From positions 1-64,000 of the forward strand of contig NZ_JAJUXI010000008.1 of the NCBI RefSeq assembly GCF_021390515.1: DNA of 64,000 nt. Reading direction: 5' to 3'. This document shows, piece after piece, positions 1 to 9,600 of the stretch. How positions within the stretch are numbered: position 1 is the first letter of the stretch; each line of letters opens with the position of its first letter. The notes beneath the pieces were generated by a model, which was not told the origin of the DNA, did no database searches, and saw only the letters and a list, made by a program, of their open reading frames with translations. The position numbers were made by a program, and so were the translations under genes. Source of the DNA: Dyadobacter sp. CY326. GTDB taxonomy: Bacteria > Bacteroidota > Bacteroidia > Cytophagales > Spirosomataceae.

Positions 1-13
1 TTAATGATATCGG

Positions 14-65
14 TCGCCGCTGACGCGGCTTTTTTAGAAACATCGCCAAGCCGCGTCAGCGGCGA
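14..65. repeat. Large inverted repeat downstream of nirB
   Basis: A perfect 17-bp GC-rich inverted repeat has arms at 14-30 and 49-65 and an 18-nt loop. It lies in the AT-rich noncoding 3' flank of nirB. It is too long and too far from nirB to be an obvious simple terminator. It could be a REP-like element or a transcription barrier shared with a gene beyond the left edge. Confidence 0.6.
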
Positions 66-77
66 TCCATTTATTTG

Positions 78-97
78 CCCCAGGTTTCAACCTGGGG
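78..97. repeat. Short palindrome, REP-like
   Basis: A 20-base near-perfect palindrome has 9-bp arms (78-86 and 89-97) rich in C and G around a two-base centre. It sits 12 nt after the larger inverted repeat. Short GC palindromes in AT-rich intergenic DNA are typical of REP elements. Whether this one recurs in the genome cannot be told from the window. Confidence 0.45.
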
Positions 98-141
98 ATA
101 AAAAGTTGGCTAGATTCAAAGCACTGGATCAGAGCTTACTA

Positions 142-240
142 GCTAGCTTTCTATTTTTTAAAAAAAGCTAGCAAAATTTCAAAATGCTAAATTATAGCCA
201 GTTAGCTTGTTTCCATTTTTGAAAAAGCTGGCAAAATGCA
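142..240. repeat. Two diverged tandem hairpin copies; possible nirB terminators
   Basis: Two similar hairpin units follow each other. The first has arms at 142-150 and 164-172 around an A/T loop. The second pairs 197-201 with 228-232 and 204-208 with 225-229. Both end in an AGCT-type arm followed by GCAAAAT, so they look like diverged copies of one unit. Read on the minus strand they lie just past the nirB stop and contain T-runs, so one or both may end nirB transcription. Confidence 0.45.
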
Positions 241-269
241 AGGCTTTTGGTCAAAATCGATTTAACTCT

Positions 270-2786
270 CTAAGCCCACTCCTTGGCTCTTTTCTGATCT
301 CTCATAGTTTCAAAAGTGACCGAGGGATCTTTCACCGGCGCATTCACAAAGTGGGAGAAGCGCTTTCTCAGCTCTGGATTTTGCACCACTTCTTTCCATT
401 CGCATTGGTAAACATCGATCAACTGTTGGATATCTTGTTCCAATTCAGCCGCAATGCCCAGGACATCATCCACAATTACGGCTCTCAGGTAAGACATGCC
501 GCCTTCCATTTTATTGAGCCAAGTCGCAGTTCTCGTAAGCGGGTCGGCTGTTTTGATATAAAACATTAAAAATCTGTCAATCAGCTTCAAGCAAGTTTCC
601 TTATCTACATCCGTTGCCAGCAATTGCGCATGTTGCGGCTTTGAGCCTCCATTGCCGCAGACGTATAAATTCCAGCCTTTTTCGGTTGCTATGATGCCAA
701 AATCCTTGCTTTGCGCCTCCGCACATTCTCTAACACAACCCGAAACCGCCGATTTCAGCTTATGCGGCGAGCGCAAGCCTTTATAACGATCTTCCACTTC
801 AATAGCGAATGTTACAGAATCCTGCACGCCAAACCGGCACCAGGTTGATCCTACGCAGCTTTTTACAGTTCTTAATGACTTCCCATAAGCATGGCCGCTT
901 TCAAATCCAGCATTAATTAGCTTTTCCCAAATATCCGGCAGGTCATTTAAATGCGCACCGAACAAATCGATCCTTTGCCCGCCGGTTATTTTCGTATACA
1001 AATTATATTGCTGCGCCACTTGCCCGATGATGATCAGTTTTTCCGGCGTAATTTCTCCACCAGGAATCCGGGGCACAACCGAATATGTTCCGCCTTTTTG
1101 AATGTTGGCCAGAAAACGGTCATTCGAATCCTGAATCGTTGCGCGGTCTTTTTGTAAAATATTTTCATTCCAAAGACTAGCGAGTAATGATGCGACGAGC
1201 GGCTTACAAACTTCACAACCATCCCCTTTTCCAAATTCATTCAGCACGGCGCCATACGTTTTCGCACCATTCATTTTGACCAGATCCAACAATTCCTGTC
1301 TCGAATAATCGAAATGCTCGCAAACCACATTGCGGACATAAATGCCATTTTGCTTCATTGCGCCCGAAATGATATCCTTCACCATCGGGACGCAGCCGCC
1401 GCAGCCTGTTCCGGCTTTGCAGGATTTTTTCAAAGCATCCATCGTATGATTGCCCTTTTCGCTCACTTCATGGCAGATCATGCCTTTGGTGACCGCCTCG
1501 CAGGAGCAAATCAGCGCGTCGTCCGGAAAGCTCATCACGCCCGCGCCTGCCTCTTCTCCCCCACGCGATCCTAATATCAAATCCTCTGAATCGGGTGGCA
1601 GGATGGTTTTGCTTTTACAGGTTTGTAAAAGCATATTATATTGTTCCGCGTCACCAACGAGGATTCCGCCAAGCAATGTTTTGCCGTCCTGACTAACATT
1701 AATGCGCTTATAAACCCCTTTCGCCTTGTTTTCATAACGAATGGTTTTGCAAGCAGGCTCTTGGATAAACGGATCACCAAAACTTGCTACATCCGTTCCG
1801 ATGAGCTTCAATTTCGTAGACATATCATAAGGCAAAAACTCCTTGTCACCACCTAAAAGCAATGTTGCAACCACTTCGGCCATTTCATAACCCGGCGCGA
1901 TGAGCCCGTAAATCATGTGATGCGCCAATGCACATTCTCCTATCGCAAAAATGTTGGGATCGGAAGTTTGCAGCTGATTATTCACCACAATGCCGCCTCT
2001 CGGGTGCGTTTCAAGTCCTGCAATTTTGGCCAACTCGTCACGCGGACGAATTCCCGCTGAAATTACGAGCATATCAACGTCCAAAAGGCTGTTATCACTG
2101 AATTGCATGCCTTCAATGCAGTCACCGCCTACAATTTCCTGTGTGCTTTTGGCAAGATGTATTTGTAATCCCAATGATTCCAATTGGTTTTGCAAGATGC
2201 GGGAACCGGCATCATCAATCTGCCGCGGCATCAATCTCGAAGCAAATTCTACCACGTGCGCTTCTTGCAAACCAAGGTCTAACAATGCTTTCGCCGCTTC
2301 CAAACCAAGCAATCCACCGCCGAGCACAGCACCCTTCTTGGCTTTGCGAGCGTATGACTGGATCAGTTCCAGATCTTCTATTGTCCTATATACAAACACC
2401 CCATCTTTCTCCACACCAGGAATGCTTGGGACGAACGCGCCGGAGCCTGTCGCCATGATCAGATAGTCATAGTATACTATATGTCCATGGTGAGATCTTA
2501 CCAGCTTTTCTTCGCGATCAATGTCCACTACAGGATCGGAGAGGAACAGCCTAATCCCATTATCAGCATACCAGTCTGCGCACGCCAATGTCAGCTCATC
2601 CGCCGTTTTACCTGCGAAATACTCGCTCAAATGTACACGATCGTACGCCACACGAGGTTCTTCACCAAAAACAGTGAGGGTGATTTGCTGATCACTTTTT
2701 TTCTTAGCGAGCAATTTTTCACAGAATTTGTAGCCTACCATACCATTGCCTATCACAACAATATGGGTGTTTGATATAGTATTCAT
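270..2786 (-). CDS. nirB: Assimilatory nitrite reductase [NAD(P)H], large subunit NirB
   Basis: Reduces nitrite to ammonium in the cytoplasm with NAD(P)H electrons. The 838-residue length is normal for NirB. The N-terminal FAD/NAD(P) oxidoreductase has GNGMVG near residue 13, a second Rossmann motif GGGLLGLEAA, and FAIGECA. A BFD [2Fe-2S] region follows (CSCEAV to CKAGTGCGGC, about 427-480), with a second Cys pair GCEVCKP near 525. The C-terminal half is the NIR/SIR siroheme domain. Its four [4Fe-4S]-siroheme cysteines are intact at C644, C650, C684 and C688 in C-x5-C and C-x3-C spacing. The gene diverges from the nitrate operon that starts at 3064. No nirD small subunit adjoins it within the window. 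The family assignment is very secure. Confidence 0.96.
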   Translation of the reverse strand: MNTISNTHIVVIGNGMVGYKFCEKLLAKKKSDQQITLTVFGEEPRVAYDRVHLSEYFAGKTADELTLACADWYADNGIRLFLSDPVVDIDREEKLVRSHHGHIVYYDYLIMATGSGAFVPSIPGVEKDGVFVYRTIEDLELIQSYARKAKKGAVLGGGLLGLEAAKALLDLGLQEAHVVEFASRLMPRQIDDAGSRILQNQLESLGLQIHLAKSTQEIVGGDCIEGMQFSDNSLLDVDMLVISAGIRPRDELAKIAGLETHPRGGIVVNNQLQTSDPNIFAIGECALAHHMIYGLIAPGYEMAEVVATLLLGGDKEFLPYDMSTKLKLIGTDVASFGDPFIQEPACKTIRYENKAKGVYKRINVSQDGKTLLGGILVGDAEQYNMLLQTCKSKTILPPDSEDLILGSRGGEEAGAGVMSFPDDALICSCEAVTKGMICHEVSEKGNHTMDALKKSCKAGTGCGGCVPMVKDIISGAMKQNGIYVRNVVCEHFDYSRQELLDLVKMNGAKTYGAVLNEFGKGDGCEVCKPLVASLLASLWNENILQKDRATIQDSNDRFLANIQKGGTYSVVPRIPGGEITPEKLIIIGQVAQQYNLYTKITGGQRIDLFGAHLNDLPDIWEKLINAGFESGHAYGKSLRTVKSCVGSTWCRFGVQDSVTFAIEVEDRYKGLRSPHKLKSAVSGCVRECAEAQSKDFGIIATEKGWNLYVCGNGGSKPQHAQLLATDVDKETCLKLIDRFLMFYIKTADPLTRTATWLNKMEGGMSYLRAVIVDDVLGIAAELEQDIQQLIDVYQCEWKEVVQNPELRKRFSHFVNAPVKDPSVTFETMRDQKRAKEWA

Positions 2787-2875
2787 AGTAAATAATAACT
2801 ATTAATTTGTGAAAACAATATTATTTGTTTGTATAATTTCAATATTAAGGCAGTATTTCTTCATTTTAGACAAGA

Positions 2876-2883
2876 CAAACATA
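2876..2883 (-). promoter_or_regulatory. Possible nirB -7 element
   Basis: On the minus strand this reads TATGTTTG, an exact match to the Bacteroidota TAnnTTTG element, about 90 nt upstream of nirB. No TTG at the usual 17-23 bp spacing was found, so the call is weak. Confidence 0.3.
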
Positions 2884-2958
2884 AATCGCATTTTATCAAA
2901 TTCCTAATTTTATATTCGCAATAATCGCAAAAATGAAACATAAATATTGGTAAAAGCA

Positions 2959-2988
2959 TTGTTTTATAAAATATTGCCCTTAATTTTG
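2959..2988 (+). promoter_or_regulatory. Bacteroidota-type promoter of the nitrate operon
   Basis: TTG at 2959-2961 and TAATTTTG at 2981-2988 match the TTG/TAnnTTTG promoter with a 19-bp spacer. Transcription would begin near 2995, about 70 nt before the preferred methyltransferase start at 3064. The 2787-3063 region is very AT-rich. No riboswitch fold was recognised in it. Confidence 0.6.
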
Positions 2989-3063
2989 AATCAATAAATG
3001 GAGTAGTTACAAATTACTATGTTTAGTACATTTCCAACATTCACTCTGTTACCTATATATGAG

Positions 3064-3822
3064 ATGAAAGCAAAACTGACACTTGTGGGCGCCGGACCTG
3101 GCGATGGAGAATTAATTACACTGAAAGGAATCAAAGCAATAAAAGAGGCCGATGTGGTTTTGTATGATGAGCTGGCTAATGTGGAGCTCCTGGACTTCGC
3201 TCCTGCGCATGCTTTGAAAATGTACGTTGGAAAAAAAGTCGGGAATCCTTCTTTTTCTCAGGAAGAAATCAATGGCCTGATCGTCCGCCTTGCTCGCAAA
3301 CGTGGCCATGTGGTGAGACTCAAAGGCGGCGACTCATTTGTATTCGGTCGCGGGCATGAGGAAATGGAATATGCACGCGAACATGGCATTGCCTGCAAAG
3401 TGGTGCCCGGCGTTTCGAGCTGCATTGCTGTTCCGGCTTCGATGGAAATCCCGGTGACGCGCCGCGGCGTGAGTGAAAGTTTTTGGGTGATAACCGGCAC
3501 CACGCAGAACGGTGAATTGTCGGAAGACCTGCGACTAGCCGCCCAGTCGAAAGCCACGGTGATCGTTTTGATGGGATTGAGCAAAGTGGTTGAGATTTGT
3601 GCGCTTTACAAGCACTTTGGCCGTGGACATTTGCCGATGGCAGTGATCCAGAACGGCACCCGGCCAGATGGAAAGAGTGTGATGGGACAGGTTTGGGAAA
3701 TTCCCCGCCTTGTGAAAGAGCACAACATCGGCACGCCCGCCATCATGATCCTGGGAGAAGTGGTGGCTTTACATCCGTCCTATGCAATGGAATATTTGCA
3801 AAGCATGCAACTGGTTTCCTGA
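3064..3822 (+). CDS. cobA: Uroporphyrinogen-III C-methyltransferase (siroheme branch)
   Basis: Uses two S-adenosylmethionine molecules to methylate uroporphyrinogen III to precorrin-2, the first committed step to siroheme, the cofactor NirB needs. The protein is a stand-alone SUMT of 252 residues with no CysG-type dehydrogenase/chelatase fusion. Motifs include VGAGPGDGELITLKG at the N terminus, RLKGGDSFVFGRG in the middle and VVPGVSS before IPVTRRG. An in-frame ATG at 3019 adds 15 residues that do not resemble the family, so the ATG at 3064 is preferred. Being first in the nitrate operon ties its role to nitrite reduction. The later siroheme steps must be encoded elsewhere. Confidence 0.93.
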   Translation: MKAKLTLVGAGPGDGELITLKGIKAIKEADVVLYDELANVELLDFAPAHALKMYVGKKVGNPSFSQEEINGLIVRLARKRGHVVRLKGGDSFVFGRGHEEMEYAREHGIACKVVPGVSSCIAVPASMEIPVTRRGVSESFWVITGTTQNGELSEDLRLAAQSKATVIVLMGLSKVVEICALYKHFGRGHLPMAVIQNGTRPDGKSVMGQVWEIPRLVKEHNIGTPAIMILGEVVALHPSYAMEYLQSMQLVS

Positions 3823-3852
3823 AATCCGGCTTACTCAACCCATCTATACATC

Positions 3853-5211
3853 ATGAAAACAAACTTTTACCTCCTATTGCTGGTCACGGCAGGACTTTGC
3901 CTGCTCGGTCCGCGCGAAGCCAATGCGCAGTTTAGCCTCTCCGGCCAGTTGCGGACACGTTCAGAATTGCTACACGGACAAGGGTCGCCATTATCGAAAA
4001 CCGATAAACCTGCTTTTTTCACATCTCAAAGAACCAGGGTTAACGCAGGTTACAAGGGTTACAGAACGCAGTTCTTTGTTGCTGTTCAGGATGTCAGGGT
4101 GTGGGGACAAGATGCTTCAACAAATAACCGCATTACCAACCCGGCGCTGAATGGGCTAATGTTGCATGAGGCCTGGGGTGAAATCAGTTTGCTGGATACA
4201 AACCAGACCAACCTGGGAAAAGAATTTGCATTAAAGATCGGGCGGCAGGAATTGCTTTATGATGATAGTCGATTACTTGGAAACCTGGATTGGTTGCAAC
4301 AAGCACGCCGTCACGATGCAGCATTATTGAAATATAGTTTCAATGGCTTTACTGCACACATTGGACTTGCGTATAACCAAAACCGTGAGCTTCGGACCGG
4401 CACATTATACGATGGCGTTCCAAATGGTTATGCAGCCGGAACAAATGGCATTGGTACCATGTACAAGTCCATGCAGTTCGCTTATTTGGGTAAAAAACTA
4501 AAACCGGGAAATGTTTCTTTTTTGCTTTTAAAAGATGATTTTCAAAAATACGCAGTGGATACAGCGGGTGTCAGAACTGTCAAAAATGGCACAAACAAGC
4601 GCGTTACATTCGGCCCTTATCTGCAAACCAAACTGGGAAAAGCCTGGAATTTGACTGCCAGCGCATATTACCAAACAGGCAAAGACAAGGACGGCAAATC
4701 ACTAAAAGCTTACATGTATTCGGTGCGCGGAATGTTTGGAGCGAGCCAGGTATTCTCCATTGGGCCGGGGTTTGATTACACTTCCGGGACCGCCAACGGT
4801 TCTGGCAAAAACAGCACCTTTGATCCGCTTTACGGCACACCGCACAAGTTTTGGGGTCAAATGGACTACTTCTACGCAGCCAATGGTTTCGGTAAAGGCG
4901 GCCTGGCGGATTTTTATATCAATAGTGTGATCAAAGCCTCCGAAAAACTGTCCATAGCCGTTGACTTACACCAGTTTTCAAGTGCAGCCAACATTCGTAA
5001 TGCGAAAGACGAGAAGCTTTCAGCCAATTTCGGAGAAGAGCTGGACATCATTGCGACTTATAATCTCACCAAAACCATCAGCTTCCAGGGCGGATATTGC
5101 ACATTCCTGCCAACAAACAGTTTGGCGCAGGTTAAGGCCGTGAAAGACCCGCAGAAAATGGCTAACTGGGCTTATCTGATGATCAATATCAAGCCTGAAT
5201 TTTTGAAATAA
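3853..5211 (+). CDS. Alginate-export-family outer-membrane beta-barrel porin
   Basis: A 452-residue protein with a clear signal peptide (about residues 1-25, cleavage near ANA-Q). The rest is rich in alternating aromatic/polar stretches typical of beta-barrels and resembles the alginate_exp porin family: FSLSGQLRTRSELLHG after the signal, then IGRQELLYDDSRLLG. It lies between the siroheme methyltransferase and the nitrate transporter, with 30 and 39 nt gaps. The likely job is therefore outer-membrane passage of nitrate/nitrite, not alginate export. That role is inferred from position only; no alginate biosynthesis gene is nearby. Confidence 0.8.
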   Translation: MKTNFYLLLLVTAGLCLLGPREANAQFSLSGQLRTRSELLHGQGSPLSKTDKPAFFTSQRTRVNAGYKGYRTQFFVAVQDVRVWGQDASTNNRITNPALNGLMLHEAWGEISLLDTNQTNLGKEFALKIGRQELLYDDSRLLGNLDWLQQARRHDAALLKYSFNGFTAHIGLAYNQNRELRTGTLYDGVPNGYAAGTNGIGTMYKSMQFAYLGKKLKPGNVSFLLLKDDFQKYAVDTAGVRTVKNGTNKRVTFGPYLQTKLGKAWNLTASAYYQTGKDKDGKSLKAYMYSVRGMFGASQVFSIGPGFDYTSGTANGSGKNSTFDPLYGTPHKFWGQMDYFYAANGFGKGGLADFYINSVIKASEKLSIAVDLHQFSSAANIRNAKDEKLSANFGEELDIIATYNLTKTISFQGGYCTFLPTNSLAQVKAVKDPQKMANWAYLMINIKPEFLK

Positions 5212-5250
5212 GCATTTCCAAAAACATCATACAAAAAACTCCTATTAACT

Positions 5251-6558
5251 ATGGAAACGACTAACAAGCCGCTTGAAAAGTTGAATATTTTCAGTTTCAA
5301 AGGCGTACAAATGCGCACTTTCCACCTGACGTGGATGGCCTTTTTCCTTTGCTTTTTCGGCTGGTTTGGACTAGCGCCGTTAATGACCGTTATTAAGGCG
5401 GATTTGGGTTTGACTAAAAGTCAGATTGGCAACATCATCATCGCATCTGTCGCCGCAACGGTTGTAGCACGCATTGCGATTGGCAAATTGTGCGACACCT
5501 GGGGGCCTAGAAAAACCTACGCAGCATTGATGGGCATTTGTTCGATTCCAGTAATGAGTGTTGGCTTGGTTCAGTCCTATGAAGGCTTTTTGCTGTTCCG
5601 TCTGGCGATTGGCGTGATCGGCGCATCATTTGTGATCACGCAATATCACACTTCGGTGATGTTTGATAAGAAGATCGTGGGAACGGCCAATGCGGTGGCT
5701 GGCGGCTGGGGAAACCTGGGCGGCGGCGTTACAAATATGGTTATGCCATTGGTTTTTGCCGGATTTGTGGGCATGGGTTACCTGCCGGAATCTGCGTGGA
5801 GAATTGCGATGGTGATCCCGGGCGTGTTGCTGTTCATTTTTGCGTTTGTCTATTATCGCTTTACCAAAGACACCCCTGCCGGCAACTTCGAGGATCTTGA
5901 AATTACTAACCCAAAGGCTGTTAAGACAAAAGGAACATTGGCCCTGGCGATGAAAGATCCAAGAACCTGGGGACTTTTCCTGGCATACGGAGCCTGTTTT
6001 GGAATAGAAATCACATTTGACAATGTGGCTGCACTTTACTTTTTTGAAAACTTCGAAACGTCGCTGGCAACTGCTGGAATTTTGGCAGGAGCATTTGGTT
6101 TCATGAACATTTTCGCAAGAGCCGTCGGCGGAATTGTCGCTGATAAAGTGGGTAACAGATATGGCATGATCGGCAAAGGAAAGCTGCTGGCGCTCTTGCT
6201 GGCGTGCGAAGGAATTGGTATCGCATTGTTTGCGCAGAGCGGAAGCATTGTTGCGGCGGTGGTTACGATGCTTTGCTTCGCGATGTTTCTGAAAATGGCC
6301 AATGGCGTCACTTATGCGATTGTGCCTTTTATCAATCCTAGGGCGATTGGTTCCGTGAGTGGCATCGTCGGCGCGGGTGGCAATGTCGGGGCGGTTTTAG
6401 CCGGTTTTTTATTCAAATCCAGCGAAATCACTTATTCGCAAGCATTCATGTACATAGGCGTGGCGATTGCCTGCATCGCAGCTGTTGTTGCTTTGATCAA
6501 TTTTGATAAAACAAGAAGCATGGTTACCGAAGGAGCGCTGGAACCGGCCGAAGCGTAA
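5251..6558 (+). CDS. narK: Nitrate/nitrite transporter, MFS NNP family (NarK/NasA type)
   Basis: Inner-membrane transporter of 435 residues with about 12 hydrophobic segments. The nitrate-porter signatures are glycine-rich: GGWGNLGGGVTNMVMP near residue 150 and SGIVGAGGNVGAVLAG near 370. These mark the NNP family within the MFS superfamily. The first helix begins at about residue 25 with LTWMAFFLCFFGWFGLAPLM. It is followed 46 nt later by the nitrate reductase, so cytoplasmic nitrate import for assimilation is the likely role. Sequence alone does not separate uptake from nitrate/nitrite exchange. Confidence 0.93.
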   Translation: METTNKPLEKLNIFSFKGVQMRTFHLTWMAFFLCFFGWFGLAPLMTVIKADLGLTKSQIGNIIIASVAATVVARIAIGKLCDTWGPRKTYAALMGICSIPVMSVGLVQSYEGFLLFRLAIGVIGASFVITQYHTSVMFDKKIVGTANAVAGGWGNLGGGVTNMVMPLVFAGFVGMGYLPESAWRIAMVIPGVLLFIFAFVYYRFTKDTPAGNFEDLEITNPKAVKTKGTLALAMKDPRTWGLFLAYGACFGIEITFDNVAALYFFENFETSLATAGILAGAFGFMNIFARAVGGIVADKVGNRYGMIGKGKLLALLLACEGIGIALFAQSGSIVAAVVTMLCFAMFLKMANGVTYAIVPFINPRAIGSVSGIVGAGGNVGAVLAGFLFKSSEITYSQAFMYIGVAIACIAAVVALINFDKTRSMVTEGALEPAEA

Positions 6559-6604
6559 AAGAGCAGCGACACATTTTCCACTCCGTAATCTGCTAATTAT
6601 CACC

Positions 6605-9600
6605 ATGAAAACATTCAAATCAACTTGCTGTTACTGCGGCGTGGGCTGTGGGGTTGTGGTTACGAAGGAGGGGAACGGGCAATTGAGCTTGGAAGGTGAT
6701 AAGGAGCATCCTTCGAACAAGGGCATGTTGTGTTCCAAGGGCATGAACCTGCATTACACCGTGATGGACCAGTCGGATCGGCTGCTTTATCCGCAAATGC
6801 GTATGAACCGCTCGATGCCCATGCAGCGCGTGAGTTGGGATGAGGCATTGGAACGGACGGCTGCTGTTTTTAAAACATTGATTAAGAAATTCGGCCCTGA
6901 TTCTGTGGCGTTTTACGTTTCGGGGCAATGCCTGACAGAAGAATATTATCTGGTTAACAAGCTCATTAAAGGCTTTATAGGCTCAAACAACATTGATACC
7001 AACTCGCGGCTTTGCATGAGCTCGGCCGTGGTGGGTTACAAGCTGGCACTGGGCGAGGACAGCGTGCCGGTTTGCTACGACGACATCGAGGCGGCCGATG
7101 TTATTTTTGTAACCGGCGCAAATCCTGCCTGGTGCCATCCGATCATCTGGCGTCGCGTGGAAGCCCATAAAGCGGCTAACCCTGATGTCAAAATTATATG
7201 CGTCGATCCCCGAAAAACGGACACTTCGCGCTCATCAGACTTGCATTTGCAGACCGCGCCGGGCACCGACATTGTGCTGAACAATGCCATTGGAAGAATA
7301 TTAATCGAGAAAAACTACATTGACCAAAACTTCATCACCAACCATACGGACGGTTATGCAGACTTTCGGGAAAAAGTAATGCAAAGAACCGTCGACGAAG
7401 CCGCTGAGCTTTGTGGAATCAATGCTGCTGACATTTACACAGCCGCAGAATGGATCGGTCAGGCAGAAGGATTTTTGTCTTTTTGGACGATGGGGCTTAA
7501 CCAGTCGGTAATTGGCGTGAATAAAAATCTTTCGCTCATTAACCTGCATTTGATCACCGGAAAAATTGGGAAACCTGGGAATGGACCATTCTCATTGACC
7601 GGACAACCGAATGCAATGGGCGGACGCGAAACGGGCGGATTAGCGAACATGCTGCCCGGTCACCGCGAAATTGCAAATCCAGCACATCGTGCCGAGATGG
7701 AGGCATTTTGGAATACAACTGTTCAAATCGCAAATAAGCCAGGACTGACCGCCACGGAAATGTTTGAAGCACTCGCTGACGATAAGTTGAAAGCAATCTG
7801 GATCATTAACACTAACCCACTGGTGAGCATGCCGGACATGAACAGCGTCGAAAACGCGCTGAAGAAGTCGCGGTTTGTGGTCGTTCAGGACATCTCGAAC
7901 CGCGCGGATACGGTGAAGTTTGCAGACGTGGTGCTTCCGGCGGCGGCGTGGCTGGAAAAAGAAGGCACGATGACCAATGCAGAGAGACGCATCACGCATT
8001 TACCCAAAGCCATTGACGCACCCGGTGAAGCCTTGCCAGACGCCGAAATCATTTGGCGTTTCGCTGCAAAAATGGGCTTCGGCGAATCATTTAATTATAA
8101 AAACACCTCCGAAGTCTACGACGAATACACCCAATGCACCGCCAACACAAACATTGACATAACCGGCGTAGATTACACACTGCTAAAAACCACCAGAAGC
8201 ATCCAATGGCCCCTACCCGCATCAAAACAAAATAACAACACCACACCAAATACAACTGGCACCAAAAGACTCTTCACCAACCACCAATTCCACACCAAAA
8301 ACAAAAAAGCCCAAATCCACGCCGTCCCCGACGAAAACACCTCCGAACCCACAACGCCAGATTACCCGTTGGTTTTAACCAACGGCAGAATACGCGACCA
8401 ATGGCATACCATGACTAAAACGGGCCGCGTAGCGAAATTAAACCAACACACACCTCAACCTTTCTTACAACTCCACCCAGAAGACGCAAAAAACCGAAAC
8501 ATCAAAGAAGGCCAATTAGCGATGATTAAAAGCCGCCGAGGCGAAGTTCGGGTAAAGGTGAACATTACAGAAGACGTGCGCCCCGGCCTCTGCTTCTTAC
8601 CCATGCACTGGGGCAAAATCTTGGGCAGCAATCTCGCCAGGGCCAATAACCTGACCAGCAATCTGGTCGATCCAAAATCAAAAGAACCCGATTTCAAATT
8701 CTCAGCGGTTGAAGTGTCTCCATATAAAAAGCCAATTGAAAAGATCATTATTATTGGCGCTGGCTCGGCTGGGCTTGGCTTTATCAATGCATATCGCGCT
8801 TTAAATCAGGAAGACGAAATCCACGTTTTTTCGAAAGAAATTTATCCATTTTACAACCGCGTAATGCTTCCCGATTACATCAGCGGGGCGCAGCATTGGG
8901 AGCAGCTGGTGAAATTGCGGGAGGATCAGTTTGAGGAGAATAACATTATCGTGCATAAAGGCATTTCCATTGTCCATATTGATAGAAATAACAAAACGGC
9001 TGTCGATAGCAACGGCCAGGAACACAGTTATGACAGGCTAATTTTGGGCATGGGCAGCAAGGCTTTTATGCCAAAAGGCGTTCCTAATCTGCCCGGAATT
9101 TTCAATATGCGCTCGCGGTTGGATGCGGATTCACTGATGCCTTTTTTGAAACAGTCTGAACCGCATGCCGTAATCGTTGGCGGCGGAATTCTTGGTCTTG
9201 AACTTGCTGCATCTTTCCTAGAAATGAATGTAAAAGTGAGCGTGATTCAGCGCAGCGGCCGTTTTATGGAGCGTCAGCTTGATCCGCTGGCTAGTGAATT
9301 GCTTTACCAGGAATTGGTGGACCGAGGCATTGAAACATACTTTAATGATGAAGTTGCGACATTCAGCGGTCAGGAAAAAGTGGAAGGCATAAGGCTAAAA
9401 TCTGGCCGAAAAATAGCTTGCGATGTGGTGGTGATGGCGATTGGGACGGTGCCGGTTATCGAGCTTGCGCGCGAAGCCGGGCTCGATTGCAAGCGGGGCG
9501 TGGTGGTAAACGATTATTTGCAAACTTCCGATCCGGACATTTACGCAGCGGGCGAAATAGCCGAATGGAACGGACAAATGTGGGGCATCACATTAGCCGC

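Noticed and set aside
1990..2466. Plus-strand open frames inside nirB
   Set aside because: They mirror conserved NirB codons and show no domain or promoter.
2787..3063. Riboswitch upstream of the siroheme methyltransferase
   Set aside because: No cobalamin or other conserved riboswitch core was recognised; only a promoter match is supported.
8101..8340. Frameshift or gene junction in the nitrate reductase
   Set aside because: The frame stays open and both flanks belong to the same molybdopterin enzyme, so a biased linker explains it better.
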